64,000 nucleotides of DNA, from contig NZ_QGGI01000009.1 of assembly GCF_003148465.1 (NCBI RefSeq), positions 24,613 through 88,612 of the forward strand. The letters run 5' to 3'. The stretch's first letter is position 1, and the number at the start of each line of letters is the position of its first letter. Made by a program: the position numbers and the translations under genes. A model generated the notes under the pieces. That model was not told where the DNA came from and did not search any database. It was given only the letters and a program-made list of their open reading frames with translations. This stretch comes from Oceanotoga teriensis. GTDB lineage: Bacteria > Thermotogota > Thermotogae > Petrotogales > Petrotogaceae. Positions 1-7,917 of the stretch are shown piece by piece.

Positions 1-1
1 C

Positions 2-459
2 AATATGTTTAAATTTTATTATAGGTTTATATTTACAAATTTTTCTTTGATTGAGCAAGGAATGATAGATTTTGTTTATGATAAAAAAATTAAACCATAT
101 TTAAATCAATATACAGGATTTGTTTTTGAAGACGTTTGTCAACAATATTTATTAAGAGAAAATTATAATATAAAATTACCTTTTATCTTTGAAAAAATAG
201 GAAGATGGTGGGGAAACAATTCAATAAAAAAAAGGCAAGAAGAAATTGATATTTTAGCTTTTAATGATAAAAAAGCTATTTTTGGTGAGTGTAAATGGCA
301 AGATAAGAAAATAGGTATAGAAGTATATGAACAATTACTTGAAAAAAGTAATTTATTAAATTTCACAGAAAAATACTTTTATCTTTTTTCAAAAACAGGA
401 TTTACAGAAGAAATTATAGAATTTTCAAAAAATAATTCCAAAATTAAATTAATTACAAT
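2..459. repeat. Left copy of long direct repeat flanking the restriction-modification island
   Basis: Bases 2-459 match 7181-7638 at a constant offset of 7179. The only mismatch I found by reading is 429 against 7608 (A/G). Position 1 against 7180 already differs (C/T, synonymous), so similarity may continue beyond the window. After 459 the copies diverge at DNA level but still encode nearly the same last residues. Confidence 0.95.
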
Positions 460-475
460 AAATGAAATTATATAA
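2..475 (+). CDS. C-terminal part of a DUF234-type P-loop ATPase (5' end outside window)
   Basis: The reading frame runs in from the left edge, so this is the 3' end of a longer gene, not a 156-residue protein starting at the ATG at 5. The visible part matches the DUF234 C-terminal domain that follows the ATPase domain in archaeal-type AAA ATPases. It begins with the linker FKFYYRFIF and ends in a PD-(D/E)XK-like core: EEIDILAF near residue 80 and GECKW near residue 95. Such ATPases are usually multicopy; some have been linked to defence or mobile elements, but their job is not established. The last 458 bases before the end of the gene recur at 7181-7638 with one mismatch. I am sure of the domain family and less sure that the upstream part is intact. 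Confidence 0.75.
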   Translation, partial: NMFKFYYRFIFTNFSLIEQGMIDFVYDKKIKPYLNQYTGFVFEDVCQQYLLRENYNIKLPFIFEKIGRWWGNNSIKKRQEEIDILAFNDKKAIFGECKWQDKKIGIEVYEQLLEKSNLLNFTEKYFYLFSKTGFTEEIIEFSKNNSKIKLITINEII

Positions 476-615
476 AATTTTATCTATTTTCACCCATTAA
501 ATCATAGATTTAAGATTTGTAAAACCCTATTGTAAATGGTAAAATAAAAAAGAATAAAGTAATGCATAATAAATCACCAAACTAACTAATAAATTCAAAA
601 ATAAAAAATTTCCAC

Positions 616-645
616 TTGACTTTTATATTATAAAAGGTATATAAT
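616..645 (+). promoter_or_regulatory. Promoter of the PBECR-like gene leader
   Basis: A TTGACT box at 616-621 and a TATAAT box at 640-645 are separated by 18 bp. A transcript would start near 652, leaving a leader of about 100 nt before the start codon at 752. Confidence 0.7.
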
Positions 646-651
646 TCTAGT

Positions 652-738
652 GTCGGGATGAAGACATTAAACTCATACCAATCGCAGAAAATTAACTGCT
701 AAAAATACCAAAGGATGACATTTGTCATCTTTTTTTTT
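652..738 (+). ncRNA. Structured leader RNA ending in an intrinsic terminator
   Basis: Between the promoter and the coding region lie three predicted hairpins. The first pairs GGGAUGA with UCAUACC (one mismatch), the second pairs GCAG with CUGC (678-700 region), and the third pairs GATGAC (714-719) with GTCATC (724-729), followed by nine T at 730-738. The last is a textbook intrinsic terminator just upstream of the AAGGAGA ribosome binding site at 739-745. Such an order fits either attenuation or a separate small RNA with read-through into the gene, as in type III toxin-antitoxin loci. I see no tandem repeats of the kind type III antitoxin RNAs have. Confidence 0.5.
714..738 (+). terminator. 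Intrinsic terminator inside the leader
   Basis: Six-base-pair stem GATGAC/GTCATC with loop ATTT, then nine T. It sits directly before the ribosome binding site of the next gene, so it can work as an attenuator. Confidence 0.7.
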
Positions 739-751
739 AAGGAGAAATATA

Positions 752-1358
752 ATGTCAATTTCTTTTGAAGAAAGATTTTTAGAAGTTATTACGAGTGAAT
801 CAGTGAATTTTAAAAAAATTTTTATTAATAAAGAATATTTAATAGTCTCAAAGGATTTTATAGTTGATAAATATTATATTTTATCTGCTAATGAAGATAA
901 CTTCCTACATTTAACAGGAGTTAAAACTGTTTTGGAGCCGAAAAAATTTTTTGAAAAAGCGAATTCTAAAACTTTTAAGTATAAAATATTTTTCCATACT
1001 TTCAAAACAAATAAAAGGTACTATAAGAAAGAAAATCAAAGCACTTCCAAAATTACAAGATTTATTTAAAGATACTATATTTATACAGGAACGATTTAGT
1101 AGTAATAATGTATATTGTGATATAGTTACTGGAGATGGTAGTTATATATTAGGTTTTATAAAAGGAAGCAAATGTATCCCTAAAACTTTGTTATATAATA
1201 AAAAATTAGATAATCCCCAAAAAGTATTTATTGTTTTATCAAAAGATAAAAAAGATGATTTTTTTTCAAATGTAATTTATGGGGATAAACTTATTAATAC
1301 AGAAGATTATACTTATTTAGAAGAATTTATAAATATTGAAATAAGAGACCAATCTTAA
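752..1358 (+). pseudogene. PBECR4-like nuclease-fold protein, broken by a +1 frameshift
   Basis: Translation should start at the ATG at 752, preceded by AAGGAGA. The first frame gives a block with NFLHLTGV followed by KKFFEKA, a pattern I associate with the PBECR (phage Barnase-EndoU-ColicinE5/D-RelE-like nuclease) families. The frame then drifts into nonsense and stops at 1069. The continuation (GTIRKKIKALPKLQDLF, then YILGFIKG and KVFIVLSK) is in another frame and ends at 1358. Removing one A from the AAAA run at 1013-1016 joins both into one protein of about 201 residues. Either the gene is dead, it uses slippage, or the base is a sequencing error. PBECR proteins are thought to be RNA-cleaving toxins or effectors. 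The family call is from motif memory only. Confidence 0.55.
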
Positions 1359-1375
1359 ATGATAGGTCTTTTTTT
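1346..1375 (+). terminator. Intrinsic terminator after the PBECR-like gene
   Basis: AGACC (1346-1350) pairs with GGTCT (1365-1369), helped by ATC/GAT inside, followed by a run of seven T. The stop codon lies in the loop. Confidence 0.75.
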
Positions 1376-1601
1376 ATTAAATTATATAAGATATAGTCAA
1401 ATGTTCTAATAAGATTTTAATTTTCTAAGAGGAATAGATTATGGAATACTAATTAGGATAAAACTTTAAGTTATATCTATAAAATTAGTGTAAAAATAAG
1501 GATTATAACTTGTATAAAATTAAAAAAATTTATATAATTGATTTGTTATGTTTTAAATGAGAAGCTAATTTTATATTAATGATAAATGAATGGAGGTAAA
1601 T

Positions 1602-3485
1602 ATGAATAATACAAATTTAAAAAAATTAATAAAAGAAGTTTTAAAAAAAGATGAAAGAATTTGGAATGAAGATAAAACCGAATTGAATCAAACTCTTTTA
1701 TTAGATTTAATAGAAAAGATTGATGAGAAAATAATTTATTTATTACTTCAAGAAGAAAAATTAAGAGAAAAGTTTTTTGTGAAAATAAAAGATGTATATG
1801 TATTTAAAACAAATGATTTTCGTTTTTTTATAGAAGAAAACAAGGTAGATAATTCTTTTACTGCGTATAAAAATAGAATAGGCTTAACTGATGGTAAAAG
1901 ATTTTTAAAAGATACTAATGATATTGTTTTAGATTGGCCTTATAAAGATTGTATTTTAGAAGGTGGTCAAAGCACAGAAGAAGGATATGATACATATTTT
2001 GAATATGACAAAAAAGTAACTAAAACAGATGAAAAGAAAGGTTGGAAGGCTGGACAATATAATAAAAAGCAGGCAAAAAGAAAAGAGATATTTTTTAATA
2101 GAGTTTTAGCTTATGATGAAATTGATAGACTTTTTGATCATAAAGCATTCATAAACTGGAAAAGATTTACTAAGGACGGAGAGCAAGAAGTAAAAGAAAT
2201 AAAAAGAGATGAAAATGGAACGATTAAAGAAAACTTGATTATCAAAGGAAATAATTTACTGGCTTTGCACTCTCTCAAAAAGCAATTTGCAGGTAAAGTG
2301 AAGCTGATTTATATTGACCCACCTTATTATTTCAAAGATACAAAAAGTTTTGATGCATTTAATTACAATTCAAATTTCAAACTATCAACTTGGCTAACAT
2401 TTATGAAAAATAGATTAGAAATAGCTAAAAAACTATTAAGTGATGATGGTAGTATTTATATTAATATTGATAAAGATGGAATACATTACCTTAAAATTTT
2501 AATGGATGATTTATTTGGAATTGATAATTTTAGAACTGAGATAATATGGCGTATGGGATTTTTATCAGGATATAAAACAGCAGCAAAAAAGTTTATCAGA
2601 AACCATGATACAATTTTATTTTATTCAAAATCTGAAAGTTATTTATTCAATAAAATTTATATTGAAAATAAAGATTTTGCACCTTTATTGACAAACAGCG
2701 AAATAAAATCAGCTTTCAAAGAGTTTGATTTTCCAGAAAACAAAATAAATGATTTTGCATATTTTATAAATCATAAAAATAGAAACGATAGATACCCTCT
2801 TGAAGACACATGGAATTGTAATAAATGGGATAAATTAAATTCTATCGCTATTGATAGTTCTGTTTCAAGAGTAAAAGAAACAATAGAATTAGATAACCAG
2901 AATTTTAAAGGGCAAAAACCAGAATCTTTAATAGAAAGAATTATAAAAACATCCACTAATAAAGGTGACATAGTCATTGACTATCATCTTGGAAGTGGCA
3001 CAACCGCAGCTGTGGCTCACAAAATGGGCAGACAATATATTGGCATCGAGCAAATGGACTACATAGAAACTATTGCTTGTGAAAGAATGAAAAAAGTTAT
3101 TGAAGGTGAACAAGGAGGAATTTCAAAATCCGTAAATTGGCAAGGTGGTGGAGATTTTATTTACTTTGAACTTGCCAAATGGAACGAAACCGCAAAAGAA
3201 AGAATCCTTGCTTGCGAAAGTTTAGACGAGCTTATCACATTTTTTGATGAAATGTATGAAAGATATTTCTTGAATTACAATCTCAAAATCAAAGAGTTTA
3301 GAGAAAAAGTTATCCATGAAGAAGCATTTAAAAAATTAAGTTTGGACGAACAAAAGAAAATGTTTGTCGCTATGCTTGATAATAATCAAATGTATGTAAA
3401 CAAAACAGAAATGGCAGATAAGAAGTTCGGAATCAATAAAGAAGACCAAAACTTAACAAACCAATTTTATAACAGGGAGAAATAA
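1602..3485 (+). CDS. mod: Type III restriction-modification DNA methyltransferase (Mod)
   Basis: Adenine-N6 methyltransferase and specificity subunit of a type III restriction-modification system. It transfers methyl from S-adenosylmethionine to one strand of an asymmetric site. The catalytic DPPY motif lies near residue 238 and the SAM-binding motif, here DYHLGSGTT, near residue 463. That order (IV before I) marks the beta class. The region between them should hold the target recognition domain. The start is the ATG at 1602, since GGAGG at 1592-1596 overlaps an upstream in-frame ATG at 1590 that it cannot serve. Length, 627 residues, is normal. The stop is two bases before the res start, so both are co-translated. 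No homopolymer or tandem repeat suggestive of phase variation was seen. Confidence 0.93.
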   Translation: MNNTNLKKLIKEVLKKDERIWNEDKTELNQTLLLDLIEKIDEKIIYLLLQEEKLREKFFVKIKDVYVFKTNDFRFFIEENKVDNSFTAYKNRIGLTDGKRFLKDTNDIVLDWPYKDCILEGGQSTEEGYDTYFEYDKKVTKTDEKKGWKAGQYNKKQAKRKEIFFNRVLAYDEIDRLFDHKAFINWKRFTKDGEQEVKEIKRDENGTIKENLIIKGNNLLALHSLKKQFAGKVKLIYIDPPYYFKDTKSFDAFNYNSNFKLSTWLTFMKNRLEIAKKLLSDDGSIYINIDKDGIHYLKILMDDLFGIDNFRTEIIWRMGFLSGYKTAAKKFIRNHDTILFYSKSESYLFNKIYIENKDFAPLLTNSEIKSAFKEFDFPENKINDFAYFINHKNRNDRYPLEDTWNCNKWDKLNSIAIDSSVSRVKETIELDNQNFKGQKPESLIERIIKTSTNKGDIVIDYHLGSGTTAAVAHKMGRQYIGIEQMDYIETIACERMKKVIEGEQGGISKSVNWQGGGDFIYFELAKWNETAKERILACESLDELITFFDEMYERYFLNYNLKIKEFREKVIHEEAFKKLSLDEQKKMFVAMLDNNQMYVNKTEMADKKFGINKEDQNLTNQFYNREK

Positions 3486-3487
3486 TT

Positions 3488-6289
3488 ATGGCAAACACTA
3501 TTAAATATGAGAACTTAAAAGTAATTGATGTGAAATCAAAAGCTTTTGATTATGGAATCGTAAAACCTGAAATCCCAGAATATATTTCAAACAATTTGAA
3601 GTATAGATTTTTTGACTGGCAAAAAAATGCTTTTGAAAACTTTCTTACCTATCAAGCAATCAAAGAAAGAGAAAATCCAAACGAACCTACTCACCTGATG
3701 TTTAACATGGCAACAGGAACAGGTAAAACGCTTTTGATGGCAAGTACTATTTTGCATTATTACAAACAAGGATACAGGCACTTTCTTTTCTTTGTAAATC
3801 AAAATAATATCGTTGATAAAACAGAGAATAATTTTATAGATAACACTCACACAAAATACCTTTTCAAAGAGAAAATTGTTATTGATGATAAAACTATTGC
3901 TATAAAAAAAGTAGATGCCTTTTCAGATAATCCACAAGGCATAGAAATCAAATTTACCTCTATCCAAAAACTCTATAACGATATTCATATACAAAAAGAA
4001 AATCAAACCACTTTGGACGATTTGCATAGCAAAAATATAGTGATGCTTGCAGATGAAGCTCATCATCTCAACGCAGATACAAAATCCAAAAATGTAAACC
4101 AAAAAGAACTTATACCAATAGAAATAACCAACAGAACAGGAGATGCTGAAATAGAAAAAAAGGGATGGGAACATACTATTATTGAACTTATTCTGAAAAA
4201 AAATGGAAAACAAGAAGACAATAAAAATGTACTTTTAGAATTTACAGCAACAATCCCAGCAACAGAAAGTATTGCTAAAAAATACGAAGATAAAATCATT
4301 TATAAATTTGGACTAAAAGAATTTTTACAAGCAGGATATACCAAAGAAATCAATCTTATTTCTTCTACTTTGAACAAAAAAGAAAGAGTGTTGCAAGCAT
4401 TACTATTTCAATGGTATAGACACAAAATCGCACTTAAATATGATATTGCAAACTTCAAACCAGTAGTGCTTTTTAGAAGTAAAACGATAGAAGAATCAAA
4501 ATCCGATTATGAAGAGTTTTTGAATTGGATAGACAATATTTCCAGTAGTGATTTTGATTTTCTTAAGAATATTGTAGATAAAATTTATCAAACGAAAAAA
4601 ACCACACTATATGAAATGGGAAAGTCCAGGACAGAAACACTTTTAGAATTTATAAAAAAAGAGAATATAAATTTTAGTGAGATAGCAAATTGGATTAAAC
4701 AAAACTATCAGGAAAAGAATACCATAATTACAAATTCAAAAACAAATAAAACAAAGAAAGAAAAAACAGACGAAGAAACAGAAAAATTACTTAATAGTTT
4801 GGAAGATAAAAATAATCATATTAGAGCAATTTTTACCGTTGATAGACTTACAGAAGGTTGGGATGTTTTGAATCTTTTTGATATTGTCAGACTTTATCAA
4901 GGGCAAAACGCAGGAGGAAGCTCAAAAAAAACTCCAGAAGCAACGACAAAAGAAAAACAGCTTATTGGAAGAGGAGTTAGATATTTTCCTTTTTCATATA
5001 AAGATAAAATAAAAAATAAAAGAAAATTTGATGATGATTTGAAGCACGAATTAAGAGTATTGGAAGAATTGTATTATTACACTTATGATGAAGATTCAAG
5101 ATATATTTCTCATTTAAAAGAAGAATTAAGAAAAGATGGATATATTAGAGATGATAAAATAGTTAAAACATTTGATCTTAAAGAGGAATTTAAAAATAGT
5201 GATTTTTATAATAATGTAAAAATTTGGTATAACAAACAAATAGATAATCCAAATAGAAAAAAAAAGACATTGGAAGACATAAAAAAAGACTTTTTTGGTT
5301 CTTATAAAATCAAAGGATTAGAGTTTACAGAGCAGGAATTTAATTTTAAGAAACAAGAAGATTCACAAAGGATAAACTTACAAGACAAAAGATCAAAAAC
5401 AATTCTTAAAAAATTCAAATATATTGAAAAACATATAGTTCAAAAAGCTATCAATATCAAAGCCAAACAAGAAAATTCATTATTTCAATTTGATAATTTA
5501 AAAGAAGAATTAGATATAAATAGCATTGAGGATTTACAAAAAGATGATTTTTTAGGTGATTTTGATATAAAAATAATTGTAAATCAAAATACAATGTATG
5601 ATGATATTGATAATAGAGATAAATTAGATTTAGTATTGAAATTTTTAGAAAATATTTTTACAGAATTAAAAGAGAATATTACACCTAAAATTGGTAGTGA
5701 ATTTATTGCAGGGAATTTTAAAAAGTTTTTTGTAGAACCAAAAACAAAAACTATTGAGGAAGATGCAGGTTCTGAAAGAATATCAGAAGAATTAAAAAAT
5801 GAAAATTGGTATGTTTTAGATTCATTTCATGGAACAAGTGAAGAAAAAGAATTGATAGTATTTATCAAAGATACAATCGGAAATTTAGAACAAAAATATG
5901 ATGAAATTTACCTTTTAAGAAACGAAGAAGTTTACAAGATATATGATTTTGAACAAGGGAGAGGTTTTCAACCAGATTTTCTTTTATTTTTAAAAACAAA
6001 AGATAGAAAGAATGTCGGAATAGCTAAAACTGAAATTTTTTATCAAATATTTATAGAATCTAAAGGATCTCAATTTATAGGAAAAAGTGATTTGTTTAAA
6101 AGTGGAAAAGAATATTGGAAAGAGGAATTTTTAAATAAAATAACTAAAAAATATGGATTTAATAATATAATTAAAGAGGAAAATCCTAATTATAGACTTA
6201 TTGGATTACCATTTTTTAATAAAGAAAATAACTCTGATTTTAACAGAGGTTATGAAGAACTACTAGCAATACAGAATAATTTTAAATAA
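3488..6289 (+). CDS. res: Type III restriction enzyme helicase-nuclease subunit (Res)
   Basis: ATP-dependent subunit that, with Mod, translocates or signals along DNA and cuts unmodified DNA. It is a superfamily 2 helicase followed by a PD-(D/E)XK nuclease. Visible motifs are Walker A ATGTGKT near residue 75, DEAH near 188, TAT (motif III) near 254, and GRGVR (motif VI) near 494. At the C-terminus come PDFLLF near 828 and ESKG near 857 (D...ExK). At 933 residues the length is typical and all motifs look intact, so the system should work if expressed. Bases around 3100-4330 use C at third positions more than the rest of the gene, suggesting a mosaic origin. It lies inside the island bounded by the long direct repeats. 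Confidence 0.93.
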   Translation: MANTIKYENLKVIDVKSKAFDYGIVKPEIPEYISNNLKYRFFDWQKNAFENFLTYQAIKERENPNEPTHLMFNMATGTGKTLLMASTILHYYKQGYRHFLFFVNQNNIVDKTENNFIDNTHTKYLFKEKIVIDDKTIAIKKVDAFSDNPQGIEIKFTSIQKLYNDIHIQKENQTTLDDLHSKNIVMLADEAHHLNADTKSKNVNQKELIPIEITNRTGDAEIEKKGWEHTIIELILKKNGKQEDNKNVLLEFTATIPATESIAKKYEDKIIYKFGLKEFLQAGYTKEINLISSTLNKKERVLQALLFQWYRHKIALKYDIANFKPVVLFRSKTIEESKSDYEEFLNWIDNISSSDFDFLKNIVDKIYQTKKTTLYEMGKSRTETLLEFIKKENINFSEIANWIKQNYQEKNTIITNSKTNKTKKEKTDEETEKLLNSLEDKNNHIRAIFTVDRLTEGWDVLNLFDIVRLYQGQNAGGSSKKTPEATTKEKQLIGRGVRYFPFSYKDKIKNKRKFDDDLKHELRVLEELYYYTYDEDSRYISHLKEELRKDGYIRDDKIVKTFDLKEEFKNSDFYNNVKIWYNKQIDNPNRKKKTLEDIKKDFFGSYKIKGLEFTEQEFNFKKQEDSQRINLQDKRSKTILKKFKYIEKHIVQKAINIKAKQENSLFQFDNLKEELDINSIEDLQKDDFLGDFDIKIIVNQNTMYDDIDNRDKLDLVLKFLENIFTELKENITPKIGSEFIAGNFKKFFVEPKTKTIEEDAGSERISEELKNENWYVLDSFHGTSEEKELIVFIKDTIGNLEQKYDEIYLLRNEEVYKIYDFEQGRGFQPDFLLFLKTKDRKNVGIAKTEIFYQIFIESKGSQFIGKSDLFKSGKEYWKEEFLNKITKKYGFNNIIKEENPNYRLIGLPFFNKENNSDFNRGYEELLAIQNNFK

Positions 6290-6430
6290 TTTAAAAATCA
6301 ATTGGGAAATGTAAGAAAAAATCAAAATAAAAAGAGATAATGAAAGTTTTTACCTCTTGTAATGTAGAAGGAGTTAAGACTATTGAAAACATTATAAAAA
6401 ATATATTATTTAAATTTTAGAAGATGGAAT

Positions 6431-7090
6431 ATGAAAAAAATATTAACAATTATTTTATTTGTTTTTATTAGTTTATGTGTTCATAGTGAGTGGAATACTT
6501 TTGATTCAACTGATTTGTTAAGTGAAAAAAAATCAACATATATTTATACAGAAGCAATTGATTATACTGGAGAATTAACGGAAAAACCTAAATTAGCAAT
6601 AAAAATAGAAGAAACAGAAAATTTAAAAATCTCAATAATGGTTATGTTTGATGATTACATTGGAAATAATTATTATATTGTTTCAAACGTTAAAGTGGAT
6701 TATGTTCCAGTAAAATATAAATTTGATCAAGAAGATATAATTAAAAGTAAATGGGTAGGTTCAACAAATGGAAAAACTATTTTTCAAAGTAAAATACATT
6801 CAATTGTTGAACCAAGTACAATGGTTTTTTTAACTAAATTATGTGATTATAATACATTTGTAATTGAAGTATTAGATTATAGAGGGGTTAAATATACATC
6901 TAAGTTTGATTTAACTGTATTAGATAAAAAACTTCAAGATTTTGGAATGTTAAGATCATATTTTGAAGATATAAAAAAGAAAGATAAAGAGTCAAAAACA
7001 AAATGGACGTTAATTAGTGGTTTTATTTACGGTGTTTCTGCTTTGGGGTGTCTTATTTATTATATGTTTTTTATAATAAATAATATTTAA
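6431..7090 (+). CDS. Small exported or membrane-anchored protein of unknown role
   Basis: The 219-residue product starts with a hydrophobic signal segment (residues 1-19, MKKILTIILFVFISLCVHS) and ends with a second hydrophobic helix (about 193-216). It would be an envelope protein with its central domain outside. The central domain has the run VKYKFD...KSKW..STNGKTIFQ....FLTKL...TFVIEV...FDLT. This resembles phage- and T6SS-associated TagO/DUF1176-like proteins, where a VtyRfD..W..STd...F pattern recurs. The match is from memory and weak. It is the last complete gene between the direct repeats, after res. I cannot say whether it works with the restriction system or is just a passenger. Confidence 0.6.
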   Translation: MKKILTIILFVFISLCVHSEWNTFDSTDLLSEKKSTYIYTEAIDYTGELTEKPKLAIKIEETENLKISIMVMFDDYIGNNYYIVSNVKVDYVPVKYKFDQEDIIKSKWVGSTNGKTIFQSKIHSIVEPSTMVFLTKLCDYNTFVIEVLDYRGVKYTSKFDLTVLDKKLQDFGMLRSYFEDIKKKDKESKTKWTLISGFIYGVSALGCLIYYMFFIINNI

Positions 7091-7114
7091 CTTAAAATAT
7101 TATTTGTAAAATAG

Positions 7115-7654
7115 ATAGAAAAAGAAATTCCAATAACAGAAAAAATAAATTCAAGAAAATCAATTTATAAATTAAAAGATAATATGTTTAAATTTTATTA
7201 TAGGTTTATATTTACAAATTTTTCTTTGATTGAGCAAGGAATGATAGATTTTGTTTATGATAAAAAAATTAAACCATATTTAAATCAATATACAGGATTT
7301 GTTTTTGAAGACGTTTGTCAACAATATTTATTAAGAGAAAATTATAATATAAAATTACCTTTTATCTTTGAAAAAATAGGAAGATGGTGGGGAAACAATT
7401 CAATAAAAAAAAGGCAAGAAGAAATTGATATTTTAGCTTTTAATGATAAAAAAGCTATTTTTGGTGAGTGTAAATGGCAAGATAAGAAAATAGGTATAGA
7501 AGTATATGAACAATTACTTGAAAAAAGTAATTTATTAAATTTCACAGAAAAATACTTTTATCTTTTTTCAAAAACAGGATTTACAGAAGAAATTATAGAA
7601 TTTTCAAGAAATAATTCCAAAATTAAATTAATTACAATTAACGAGATTCTTTGA
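7115..7654 (+). pseudogene. Truncated DUF234-type ATPase fragment (right repeat copy)
   Basis: This second copy of the ATPase C-terminal domain has an open frame back to a stop at 7112-7114. The residues before the ATG at 7184 (ITEKINSRKSIYKLKD) are exactly the kind of linker this family has before the FRFWYRF-like segment. So the fragment starts inside the gene and lacks the whole ATP-binding domain. The PD-(D/E)XK-like core (EIDILAF, GECKW) is kept. The C-terminus reads NEIL rather than NEII in the first copy, with changed codons. There is no ribosome binding site near 7115 or 7184, so expression is doubtful. Confidence 0.75.
7181..7638. repeat. Right copy of long direct repeat flanking the restriction-modification island
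   Basis: Matches 2-459 with a single mismatch (7608). Homologous recombination between the copies would delete the 7.18-kb unit carrying mod, res, the PBECR-like gene and the exported protein. Confidence 0.95.
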
Positions 7655-7719
7655 AATAAAAAATTTTATTGAGAAATAGCAATTTAAAATTTACGAATGC
7701 TCGTTTATTAATAAATTGA

Positions 7720-7766
7720 ATAATCATCATGAAGTAATTATATTGCTTCATGATGATTATTTTTTT
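7720..7766 (+). terminator. Strong intrinsic terminator closing the island
   Basis: A perfect 15-bp stem (7720-7734 with 7746-7760) is followed by seven T. It insulates the island from the siderophore operon. Confidence 0.85.
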
Positions 7767-7803
7767 AAACTGTACCTAATTTGGGAGTTTTTTTATCTGT
7801 TTG

Positions 7804-7860
7804 TTAGGCATATCTAAAAAAATTAGATATGTTGACAATTTTTGTCTTAGATGATATCAT
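7804..7860 (+). promoter_or_regulatory. Promoter and probable metal-regulator sites of the siderophore operon
   Basis: TTGACA at 7832-7837 and TATCAT at 7855-7860 have a 17-bp spacer. Upstream, TTAGGCATATCTAA (7804-7817) resembles the half-site pattern of DtxR/IdeR-type boxes and agrees at 11 of 14 positions with a box at 33709-33722. Overlapping it is a perfect inverted repeat, TATCTAA (7811-7817) with TTAGATA (7823-7829). Regulation by iron is an inference from the genes it precedes. Confidence 0.55.
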
Positions 7861-7917
7861 TAATTTTAGTTCACAAATTTACTATATGTATAAAAGACTA
7901 CAAAAAGGGGAGATTAG

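Noticed and set aside
5-475. A complete 156-residue protein starting at the first ATG
   Set aside because: No ribosome binding site; the second copy shows the family linker in frame upstream of this ATG, so it is an internal methionine.
652-738. Classical type III toxin-antitoxin antitoxin RNA
   Set aside because: No tandem repeats, and the downstream protein does not resemble ToxN, CptN or TenpN. Only the layout is similar.
1-7654. Insertion sequence or transposon carrying the restriction system
   Set aside because: No transposase, integrase or terminal inverted repeats were found; the repeats are direct and consist of coding sequence.
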